Source of the DNA: JAHRAW01 sp963693025
Lineage (GTDB): Bacteria > Pseudomonadota > Gammaproteobacteria > Arenicellales > Poriferihabitantaceae
Direction of reading: 5' to 3'
DNA: 64,000 bases
Assembly (NCBI GenBank): GCA_963693025.1
Contig: OY843749.1
Coordinates: 1,860,001 to 1,924,000, forward strand
Below are positions 43,007 through 50,351 of this stretch, piece after piece (the stretch's first letter is position 1; the number at the start of each line of letters is the position of its first letter). The notes below the pieces were generated by a model that was given only the letters and a program-made list of their open reading frames with translations, had not been told where the DNA came from and made no database searches. A program made the position numbers and the translations under genes.

Positions 43007-43029
43007 CCCCCGCTAACACACTGCGGGGG
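43007..43029. other. Perfect 7-bp hairpin in the tpa upstream gap
   Basis: CCCCCGC (43007-43013) pairs with GCGGGGG (43023-43029) over a 9-base loop, followed by GGCTCTGCGGGAATGACGG, a tail seen again at about 60770. No U-run follows, so it is more likely a small dispersed palindrome than a terminator. The rest of 42800-43075 has a 17-bp near-duplicate (GAATGCGCCGCCGGCGGG and GAATGCGCCACCGGCGGG) and no gene. Confidence 0.5.
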
Positions 43030-43075
43030 CAGGCTCTGCGGGAATGACGGCGACAACTCGTCATTCCCAAGTACT

Positions 43076-43164
43076 CGTCATTCTCGAGCGTTAGTGTCCG
43101 TTGCCGCCGCGCTTTTTCTTTTTAAGCGGCGGCTTACGGACACTTGCGTCCTCGGGAATCTCCT
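43076..43164 (+). repeat. MITE-like repeat, left half only
   Basis: 89 bp: terminus CGTCATTCTCGAG, stem 1 complete, then the start of stem 2 (CGGGAATCTCC), where similarity stops abruptly. The right half, with stem 3 and the second terminus, is missing. Confidence 0.8.
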
Positions 43165-43221
43165 TGCGTACCCGCTCCGCTCATCGAAGCCTCCCACGCA
43201 TCCTTCCCCCACTACAACCCC

Positions 43222-44013
43222 CTACCGAACAAACCCCCCAATATCCCGTTCCACAATCTCCCCCGTGGCGTAGTGTTTCATTTTGTATTCCACCGTGTCG
43301 CCGGGACCGGGGCGGGCGTTGTGGGGGTTGCCGGAGGGGTTGGGTTTGGTGTGTTCTTTGCGGCGGCGTTTCCAGCCGATGAATGAAAACGGGTATTGCT
43401 TTACACCGCTGCTGCGCGGCACAAAACATAAATGCAGACAGCGCACAATGGATTCATCCCAGGGCGGCGGCTCACAAAAAACCGCATCGGGTTTTTTGTC
43501 GGCGGTGAAAATTGGGTGACCATGCAAGCGTTCGCGGTTTTCGTTTTTCCAACCCCGCACAACCGCAAAGTTATGCAGGCTTGGGATAGTGGGATAGGGG
43601 TAACCCATCGCGGTTTTTTTATCCGGGGACACCGCCGTGCAGTTAAGATAATGACAACCAAGCGGTATCCCATACATCAAATCAAATTCGCCTTGCTTGA
43701 TGCGGCGGCGGACGACGGCAAGCCCGGATGGGTCGTAAACTTCATCGCCGTCCACGCGAAACAACCAAGTGTCGGTTTGATAAAACTCCCGCAACACTTT
43801 TTGTGATTTCTTTGCATTCCACCACCGCCGCAACTCAATTTTCGGATGCCGCTTCGCCAAAGCGGAGACGACATCATAAGTGCGGTCGGTGGAGTAGTTA
43901 TCCAAAACGATAATACGGTCGCAGAAATCCAGGATGTTGCTAATCGCCCATTCAATATGCAAGTCTTCATTACGCACCAGCATAATGCCAACTATTTGCC
44001 GGTCAGCGTTCAT
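43222..44013 (-). CDS. Glycosyltransferase family 2 protein
   Basis: 263 residues from ATG 44013, which overlaps the end of the upstream glycosyltransferase by 11 bp. GT-A fold: IVGIMLVRNEDLHIEWAISN, FCDRIIVLDNYSTDRTYDV, and a metal-binding-like FRVDGDEVYD. The C-terminus lacks membrane helices. It is the last gene of the surface-glycan cluster. Sugar donor and acceptor are unknown. Confidence 0.82.
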   Translation of the reverse strand: MNADRQIVGIMLVRNEDLHIEWAISNILDFCDRIIVLDNYSTDRTYDVVSALAKRHPKIELRRWWNAKKSQKVLREFYQTDTWLFRVDGDEVYDPSGLAVVRRRIKQGEFDLMYGIPLGCHYLNCTAVSPDKKTAMGYPYPTIPSLHNFAVVRGWKNENRERLHGHPIFTADKKPDAVFCEPPPWDESIVRCLHLCFVPRSSGVKQYPFSFIGWKRRRKEHTKPNPSGNPHNARPGPGDTVEYKMKHYATGEIVERDIGGFVR

Positions 44014-45025
44014 CAATGGCAAGCGAAAACACTTCGCGGTATGCATCACCGCAAGCGGTGAATGGATAATCGTTTGCGTGGGCTAAGGCGGTGGCGCGGA
44101 ATTGTGGGTAGTTTTCCACCGCCAGTAAAATTTTCTCCGCCAGTGCGTCAGCGTGAAAGTCGCTTTTCTGTTGAATTAAATCCCCGCTGACCGGCGCTAA
44201 CAGTTGCGTGCCAAACGGCAACAACTCCGCCATTGAACCACTATCAAAACCCACCACCGGCAGCCCGCTGGCGGCGGCTTCCAATACGGCGTTGGGGCAG
44301 GGCGGGTTGCCGTCGCTGAAAATATAGATATGCGCTTGCCGCAGTAACTTCGCCACGCCTTGCATGTCTTGCGACCCGTGCATAACCACATAGTCTCTGC
44401 TGGCGTATTCCTGTGCGGTTTTGTGTTCATACTGGTCAATGATATGCAAACGGAAATTTAGTGCTTGGTTACGCCACTTATCAAGCACTAACAGCACCAA
44501 ATTCAGCATTTCCGTGCTCTTAAACCGCCCGGACATAACGAACTCCACCGGCTCATTGCCGGAGTAGGTTTTATCGCCCGGATAAAAAATGTCACCGTCA
44601 ACGCCGTTCGGAATAATGCGGTATTGCGACGATTGGCGCGTCCCCATTTGCTCATCGCAAACACGCTTGCACCAGTCGCTTTGATAAATCACCCAATCGG
44701 CGTAGTTGTGATACACATTCGCCAGCCGGTCTCTGCGCATCGGCTCATCGGCACCATACGCGCCGTCTAAACGCTGGATAATTTTCCCGCCGTGTTTTTT
44801 TACTTTGTCGAGGGTTTTAACATCGTGACGAATAGGAAAAAAGATGCTGTCGCCGCGTTTGTATTTTGTGGTGTAGGGGTATTTTGTTGCGTCAAGGTAG
44901 GTTTTCAGATTGCGTAGGAAAGTCGCCGGTCCGCCAGTGGTTTGTTTGGCGGGGATGAATAGTAAGGGGTTTCGTTGCCACGAATTATATGCCGAAAGTG
45001 CGACAGTGATTAAAGGATTTTTCAT
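44003..45025 (-). CDS. Glycosyltransferase, GT4-like (GT-B fold)
   Basis: 340 residues from ATG 45025 (ATG 45031 also possible). N-terminal GGPATFLRNLKTYLD glycine-rich loop, central YRIIPNGVDGDIFYPGDK and C-terminal nucleotide-sugar site SDGNPPCPNAVLEAAASGLPVVGFDSGSMAEL are typical of GT4 retaining enzymes. It is coupled by overlap to the following GT2 gene. The lower GC of this region compared with galE/tpa suggests horizontal origin of the cluster. Confidence 0.85.
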   Translation of the reverse strand: MKNPLITVALSAYNSWQRNPLLFIPAKQTTGGPATFLRNLKTYLDATKYPYTTKYKRGDSIFFPIRHDVKTLDKVKKHGGKIIQRLDGAYGADEPMRRDRLANVYHNYADWVIYQSDWCKRVCDEQMGTRQSSQYRIIPNGVDGDIFYPGDKTYSGNEPVEFVMSGRFKSTEMLNLVLLVLDKWRNQALNFRLHIIDQYEHKTAQEYASRDYVVMHGSQDMQGVAKLLRQAHIYIFSDGNPPCPNAVLEAAASGLPVVGFDSGSMAELLPFGTQLLAPVSGDLIQQKSDFHADALAEKILLAVENYPQFRATALAHANDYPFTACGDAYREVFSLAIDER

Positions 45026-45062
45026 GCGCATGCTCGTAGCAGTTATTGATTTTTTAAGAATT

Positions 45063-45587
45063 TTAATCCATACGGTCGCTAATAAAATCGATGATTAAAT
45101 CAGCAGCGGTGTTGTTATGATCTTCTTGTCGCTGTTTTTCGTCTTGTTCCTGTTCCGGCTGGAGTCGTGGCACTTTATGTGGATCTTCGACCGCATACTG
45201 AAAGATACACGTAGTCATCCAAAACCGAAGGTATTGGGCATTGTCTGTGTGCATAAATACTTCACATGTTCCACCTTTGGTTCGCGTAGTACAAACAATA
45301 ATGTCACAATTCTTCTTACGTAATGCGCGTAAGTTATATTCTACTTCTTCGCGACTATCACCACCGCTAGCAAATCCAATATAAATTTCCCCCACTTTGA
45401 CACGAACTAAAATTTCTTCATCTTCTGAAATTTCTTCACTGTCCCATTTTTCATCGTCCCATTTCTTCTTAAAATGAGCATGTGGAGCATCCGGATGGCA
45501 GTTTTTGAATTTTTCGTACGCCAACTTTACCGTTTGACTTTTGCCTGAACCTGCTGTTCCGTATAAACCAAGTAGAATTTTTTGCAT
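45063..45587 (-). CDS. P-loop NTPase-like protein of unknown function
   Basis: 174 residues. Walker A is GLYGTAGSGKSQTV (residues 7-20); no clear Walker B (possibly CDIIVCTT). Residues 40-60 are a Glu/Asp-rich patch, and the C-terminus has a Gln/Glu-rich segment. The pattern is that of a small kinase-like or GTPase-like protein. Nothing links it directly to glycan synthesis although glycosyltransferases flank it. Confidence 0.55.
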   Translation of the reverse strand: MQKILLGLYGTAGSGKSQTVKLAYEKFKNCHPDAPHAHFKKKWDDEKWDSEEISEDEEILVRVKVGEIYIGFASGGDSREEVEYNLRALRKKNCDIIVCTTRTKGGTCEVFMHTDNAQYLRFWMTTCIFQYAVEDPHKVPRLQPEQEQDEKQRQEDHNNTAADLIIDFISDRMD

Positions 45588-45613
45588 AACGTTACCCTCT
45601 CAGTAAAGAATGG

Positions 45614-45850
45614 TTATTTCCGAAAGTTAAAAGCCTGCCGGATAAAATGCCCAATGTCCACCGCCTGATACCCACACAAATGCAGTTCATACGCCAGCAC
45701 GGTAGCGGTGGGACCAAGCGCTAATAAAAACAAGGTGTCGGTTGGACGTTGTTTTGCTCGTTCCAAGTTTGAGTTATAAAATTCACTGCTGGTGCGGGAA
45801 TGAGAAACCGCCAAATCGCCTTTACCCCTTGCGTTGTAGACGAACACCAT
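45614..45850 (-). pseudogene. Truncated duplicate of a GT-D-type glycosyltransferase (C-terminal part)
   Basis: 78 residues. The last ~50 (AKQRPTDTLFLLALGPTATV and LAYELHLCGYQAVDIGHFI) are nearly the same as the C-terminal part of the gene at 46649-47446. About 125 bp of DNA is almost identical (45641-45765 and 46727-46851). The N-terminal catalytic DGE part is missing. It is either a decayed tandem duplicate or the product of recombination during cluster rearrangement. Confidence 0.7.
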
Positions 45851-46682
45851 GGCGACTAATATATGACTTGACCCTCTCCAAATCCGTCTCGCGCATTTGT
45901 GCTAATTCGGCGGACTTGAAGTTGGCTTTGCCCTCCCCCCTTGCGGTATCATTAGAAGGCGCTTTATGTCGTTGCTTATGCGTGACGCTAACCCCGCAAC
46001 GGCGCTCGATGCCGGCGCCCCAAGAGATGTGCCGTATCCATGTATCGTAAAAATGGTGTCCTGATAAATGCCCGATGACTTGGTATACCTTGCGGTGAAC
46101 CGCCGGAAATGCGGTATGGTAGGAAACATCTCGCGGTATTGGGCTCCACAGGCGCAACACGCAGAACTCATTACGAAAGCGGGCGAATTTTATGTCCCAG
46201 CATTCCGTATCCATCACCGCGTCATCGTTGAACAAAAGCAAAAAATCGCCTTTTGATACGGCGCACAACTCATTCACGAATTTATGTAAGTCGCCGTAGC
46301 CATTGCCACGCAAACCGATAATCGCGCGAATTGCAACTTGGCTTCCATATACGCCATTGATTAATTCCACGACTTTTTGCGACTCGGTGTCGTCATCATC
46401 CAAACGGATTAGAATTTCAATTGACTGCAAATCAGTACAGCGCGAAACCAAACTGGAAACGGCGTGAAGCAATCCTTGCGGGTAGCCGCGCGACGGCAAC
46501 AGCACCGACACCAATTTTCCGCCACTCTCGAAGCAAGGCGACCAAGCCGCGCCATCGGCGGATTTGAAGCGGGACGGCAACAAATACCGGTAACGTGCCC
46601 ACCACGCTTTTGGTCCATACCGCCATAGCGGACGAATGAGCCGCCGCTTTATGTAGCGCTTGAGTTTTGTACGCTTTGCCAT
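45822..46682 (-). CDS. Glycosyltransferase family 2-like protein
   Basis: 286 residues from ATG 46682. GT-A features: VSVLLPSRGYPQGLLHAVSSL, IEILIRLDDDDTESQKV, and FNDDAVMDTECWD. The N-terminus is highly basic (MAKRTKLKRYIKRRLIRPLW). It overlaps the GT-D gene upstream by 34 bp and the truncated duplicate downstream by 29 bp. Confidence 0.75.
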   Translation of the reverse strand: MAKRTKLKRYIKRRLIRPLWRYGPKAWWARYRYLLPSRFKSADGAAWSPCFESGGKLVSVLLPSRGYPQGLLHAVSSLVSRCTDLQSIEILIRLDDDDTESQKVVELINGVYGSQVAIRAIIGLRGNGYGDLHKFVNELCAVSKGDFLLLFNDDAVMDTECWDIKFARFRNEFCVLRLWSPIPRDVSYHTAFPAVHRKVYQVIGHLSGHHFYDTWIRHISWGAGIERRCGVSVTHKQRHKAPSNDTARGEGKANFKSAELAQMRETDLERVKSYISRHGVRLQRKG

Positions 46683-47446
46683 TGCAACCCGCCACACTCT
46701 TTTAAGAATTGCATGGCTGAAACAATAAAATGCCCGATGTCCACCGCCTGATACCCACACAAATGCAGTTCATACGCCAGCACAGTAGCGGTGGGACCGC
46801 ACGCCAATAAAAACAAGGTGTCGGTTGGACGTTGTTTTGCTTGCTCCAAAATTGATTGATATTCTCCAAACGCTTCGGCGCTCGGTGCGCTAATAAAATC
46901 TAGTTGGCTTGCGTTGGCGAACAAATCGCAATCCACCGCCATCTGCTTTGTCTCTTTGTTGGTGATTAATGTGACTTTGCGCTGATGCCAAATTCGCTTC
47001 ATTTGATTAATATCGCTCTGATAATGGACCGACCTGACAAAGGCGTTTAATCTCGGTCGGTCGCCGAGTTTGGCGATAATTCGGTAGTTATGCGCGAGCG
47101 TATTACGCCATTCTATTTGTTCCATACCGAAATTCGGCGGCACGACGGCAGCGTGAAAATTTGGCATATCGCAATATAAAATTTCCCGCAGTCGGGTAGC
47201 CAATTCATTTGAGTTCTGTTGAAAGTTCAAATGCTTGTTGCGGCACAGTTTATATTCGCCATCTCCATATCTGGCAACGCTGGCATTATCACGCACGATA
47301 ATGTCGATGCTTTCGCTTCGGCTTAGAACCGGCGGATGGCGCTTGAGTATGTCAGCATAAACAACATCGGTTAATCGGCGATGCAAAGCGGGAAATTTCC
47401 GCACTTGGTCGCGGATGAAAACAACGATTATATTCAACGCGTACAT
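46649..47446 (-). CDS. GT-D fold (DUF1792-like) glycosyltransferase
   Basis: 265 residues. The diagnostic VARYGDGEYKLC (DxE metal site of the GT-D fold) follows IDIIVRDNASV; the conserved LFLLACGPTATVLAYELHLCGYQAVDIGH ends the domain. The first residues form a hydrophobic segment (MYALNIIVVFI). GT-D enzymes add glucose to glycan chains of surface glycoproteins in other bacteria. First gene of the 47.4 to 43.2-kb block. Confidence 0.75.
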   Translation of the reverse strand: MYALNIIVVFIRDQVRKFPALHRRLTDVVYADILKRHPPVLSRSESIDIIVRDNASVARYGDGEYKLCRNKHLNFQQNSNELATRLREILYCDMPNFHAAVVPPNFGMEQIEWRNTLAHNYRIIAKLGDRPRLNAFVRSVHYQSDINQMKRIWHQRKVTLITNKETKQMAVDCDLFANASQLDFISAPSAEAFGEYQSILEQAKQRPTDTLFLLACGPTATVLAYELHLCGYQAVDIGHFIVSAMQFLKECGGLQWQSVQNSSAT

Positions 47447-47545
47447 AAGTTTTTAATGATTGCTATTTTCCTTAACCGCTTGGATGGCAACACAAAAAGT
47501 CTTGCCGCCCTACTACTCGCCATTCACTCAAAACAACCACCACTT

Positions 47546-47744
47546 CGTCATTCTCGAACGATAGAAAAATAGGGAGCCGACAGGCGACCATATTTTTCAT
47601 CGCCTTCGGGAATCTCCCTAAGGCTAGCGTGGACTTCAACAAAGCCCGTGCCAATCTTAGGAAGATTCCCGAGGTCGTAAGTGTCCGTAAGCCGCCGCAA
47701 GAAGAAGCGCGGCGACAAACGGACACTAACGCTCGAGAATGACG
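47546..47744 (-). repeat. MITE-like repeat, full-length copy
   Basis: Reverse-oriented, 199 bp, both termini present. The stem-2 arm carries one change (TTAGGAAGATTCCCG), and stem 1 lacks the CTTTTAAG loop found in the others. It separates the GT-D gene from the methyltransferase gene. Confidence 0.83.
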
Positions 47745-47801
47745 AGTAGTAGGGGGTGGCGCGGATAAACACAGCGGTCAGTTTTAATATATGAATGACC
47801 A

Positions 47802-48518
47802 CTATGAATCGTCAGCCAAGATATTCTTGGTAATCAATACCAGCGAATTATCACTCAGTGACTTTTTAGGTCGGTGCAAGTTGATAAATTTGGCGTCGTA
47901 ATTTTCACGATACTGCGCAAGATGTTCGGCAATTTTTAACAGCGTCACCGGCTTTACATCTTCAATGATATAAATCCCGTCGTCCGTGAGGTTGCCAATC
48001 ACATTGTCAAAAAATGTAATGCCGGCTTCGGCGGTATGTAATCCATCGTCAATGATGATGTTGAATTTTCGGTCGTTCACTTTCGCCAGAAATCGTTTAA
48101 TGCTGTCCGGGGCAGTTTGGTCAACCTGATAAGTCTCAATGCGCTCTTCGCTAAACAGCAGGGTTTCATCAATATCAACCCCGGTGATAGTTGCATTCGG
48201 AAAATACTCTTGCCAAACGCGCAAACTTTCACCCCGCAAAATGCCGCATTCCAAGAGATGTTTAACTTGTGGACGTATGCCGCCAAAAACCATCTCATAG
48301 AAGTCAGCGTAGTTATGCACTCTGTCCATTGGATGGTCAGCCTCATGAATCGCCCCTTTATCCGTGCCGTGCTTTTGGCAGATGCGGGACAATTCGCTGT
48401 GCATGTTTTTCGCATAGCGAATGGTGAAAAAATGAGCGGCGTGTTGTGGCAGTTGGCGAAAAGCCTGCCTGTTATCACGCCGCTGACGATATGATTTGTG
48501 GAAGGGGTTGAGTTGCAT
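47802..48518 (-). CDS. Class I SAM-dependent methyltransferase
   Basis: 238 residues from ATG 48518. Rossmann features: HLLECGILRGESLRVWQEYF, TITGVDIDETLLFSEERI and FNIIIDDGLHTAEAGITFFD, as in sugar/macrocin-O-methyltransferase-like proteins found in glycan clusters. The N-terminal 40 residues before MHSELSRICQKHGTDKG are basic and may not be part of the fold. It probably methylates a glycan residue. Confidence 0.75.
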   Translation of the reverse strand: MQLNPFHKSYRQRRDNRQAFRQLPQHAAHFFTIRYAKNMHSELSRICQKHGTDKGAIHEADHPMDRVHNYADFYEMVFGGIRPQVKHLLECGILRGESLRVWQEYFPNATITGVDIDETLLFSEERIETYQVDQTAPDSIKRFLAKVNDRKFNIIIDDGLHTAEAGITFFDNVIGNLTDDGIYIIEDVKPVTLLKIAEHLAQYRENYDAKFINLHRPKKSLSDNSLVLITKNILADDS

Positions 48519-48566
48519 GGTTTTATCTCCAACTGAAAATGATAAGTTTTGCCTGCCCGGCAAGGC

Positions 48567-49034
48567 TTACACCTCATATTCCTTTCGCCACCTTTCTATC
48601 AATTCGCCCGACTGCGTGTCTGGTGCCAATGTGGAGATAGTATTGACCATTGTTATTTTTTCCCATTCACGTGCATTTGTTATCCAATCTGCGTAATAAC
48701 CAATCAAATCGACTTTACGAAAATGTTGGCACCAAATTCCCATACTCGCATCGTCTAACTTGATGTAGTTGTAATCCCCCGTAACCCGCACCAATGCAAA
48801 CGGAAAGTGATGCGCCATAATTAACACAAAATCCCCTTTCTTCATTCTTTCTGAAAAATCCATATAATCACGTTGCCCATCGGGAAGGGTATCTCTGGAG
48901 ATTAAGGTTAAATCTCCGACAACTCCCTTAAAATCAAGACCGATATAACCACGGCTAATACATTGTGTAGTGTGACGTACTGCACTACCTGGGTCCGCTG
49001 GGTGCATTTGCATCCGCCAATATTGCTCTTTCAT
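48567..49034 (-). CDS. PUA/EVE-like small protein
   Basis: 155 residues from ATG 49034. The N-terminal YWRMQMHPADPG, GYIGLDF and MKKGDFVLIMAHHFPFALVR resemble the beta-barrel of EVE/PUA-like domains that recognise modified bases and form the N-termini of some McrB-type restriction proteins. The match is by eye only. It is isolated among glycan genes, with no McrBC-type AAA+ motor adjacent. Confidence 0.45.
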   Translation of the reverse strand: MKEQYWRMQMHPADPGSAVRHTTQCISRGYIGLDFKGVVGDLTLISRDTLPDGQRDYMDFSERMKKGDFVLIMAHHFPFALVRVTGDYNYIKLDDASMGIWCQHFRKVDLIGYYADWITNAREWEKITMVNTISTLAPDTQSGELIERWRKEYEV

Positions 49035-49112
49035 GGTCGCATCCTCAAAAGTAAAAAGATTAAAAAGTAGTGTATCGGGTATAAAAACTGCCAAACATCT
49101 ATGTCAAACCGG

Positions 49113-50153
49113 CTATAACCGGCTCCGAAAATCCGAGTAATAAGCAAACCGAGTAGCAACAGCGCCGCCACTGCGAAAGTTAAGCAACCACAACCGCAAA
49201 CGCGCTTTGAGATTCGCGCCGCCGAGTTGTTTCAGTTCACGGTATTGAAACAGCGCATTGAGCCATTGCTTGTTGCGGTAATAGGTATTCGCCAATGATT
49301 TGTGATACGCGATTTTGTTGGCGCCAGTCAGGTGCTCGTAGTAGCGGGCAATGCCGTGTTGCTTGATGTCGGCAATGGCCGCATCGCTAACTTGCTCTTG
49401 CGCGGAGTTCACCGCCAAGTATTGAAATAGCACGACGGCGGCGGTGTTTTCTTTGGTTATGCTGGTGGCGTGGCTTCGCAGGGCATACAACGGCTCAAGC
49501 AGGTTGGCGGTCGCATGGTGTTTGGCGATGCGCAACCAGAGTTCATAATCCTCTGTGTAGCGAAAAAATTCGTCATAGCCGCCGACTTCATCCAACACGC
49601 CCTTGTGCATCATCACCGAGCCATGCACAAAGTGGTTGGCTTGGAGTAATTCGTTGAAAGCGGGGCGAGCGCTTTTGCCGTCGGTGGCGGTGGCGACCGG
49701 GCGGGTGCTTAATAATCTGCCGGACTGACGGTCGATTTCCCCATCGGCGGACAAACGCAAGCGGGCGGTGCCGAGCAAGGCAATTTCCGGATTCGCTTCC
49801 ATATAGGCGACTTGCTCAGCGAGGCGCGTGGGCAGGCTGATGTCGTCGCCATCCTGCCGGGCAATCAATCCGCCACGGGCGGCGGCGATGCCGATGTTTA
49901 AGGACTTGGTCAGCCCCAAATTTTCGCCGTTGGCGATTATTTTTAGTGCGCGGTTAGTGGCGTACCCACGCACTATCTCCAAAGTCCGGTCGGTCGAGCC
50001 GTCATCGACAACAATCAACTCAAAATCGGTGAAAGTCTGCGCGAGGATGCTTTGTATGGCTTCGTCGATGTACTCCTCGACATTGTAGGCGGGCAGGATG
50101 ACGCTGACTGCCGGGGGGTGGGGGGTGGGTGAGAGGTTGTGGTTTGCGTTCAT
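49113..50153 (-). CDS. Glycosyltransferase family 2 protein
   Basis: 346 residues from ATG 50153. Classic GT2 text: VSVILPAYNVEEYIDEAIQS, FELIVVDDGSTDRTLEI, LIARQDGDDISLP (DxD) and FFRYTEDYELWLRIAK (catalytic ED). A C-terminal helical extension of about 90 residues follows. It is divergent from uvrD; the 198-bp space between holds both promoters but no clear consensus boxes. Confidence 0.9.
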   Translation of the reverse strand: MNANHNLSPTPHPPAVSVILPAYNVEEYIDEAIQSILAQTFTDFELIVVDDGSTDRTLEIVRGYATNRALKIIANGENLGLTKSLNIGIAAARGGLIARQDGDDISLPTRLAEQVAYMEANPEIALLGTARLRLSADGEIDRQSGRLLSTRPVATATDGKSARPAFNELLQANHFVHGSVMMHKGVLDEVGGYDEFFRYTEDYELWLRIAKHHATANLLEPLYALRSHATSITKENTAAVVLFQYLAVNSAQEQVSDAAIADIKQHGIARYYEHLTGANKIAYHKSLANTYYRNKQWLNALFQYRELKQLGGANLKARLRLWLLNFRSGGAVATRFAYYSDFRSRL

Positions 50154-50351
50154 TGGCGCTTTGTTGGGGTTTTGGCGGGCGGGGGGAATATAGCAGATAT
50201 TGCGCCGGTGGTCGCCGCTTGCTATCACGGGGCGGCTCCTTATATCTCCGCTTGCCTGATGCGGTGGCGGCGGTGGTGGGCTGGTTTATGATTTATACTT
50301 GCCGATGCGCCCGCGCGGTTTGCCCCCAATCCCGTGTACAATGTTGCGCCG

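Noticed and set aside
43007..43029. Rho-independent terminator
   Set aside because: The stem is perfect but no T-run follows on either strand.
45063..45587. McrB-like motor for the EVE-like protein
   Set aside because: It is too small for an AAA+ GTPase and lacks the McrB signature; only a Walker A motif is present.
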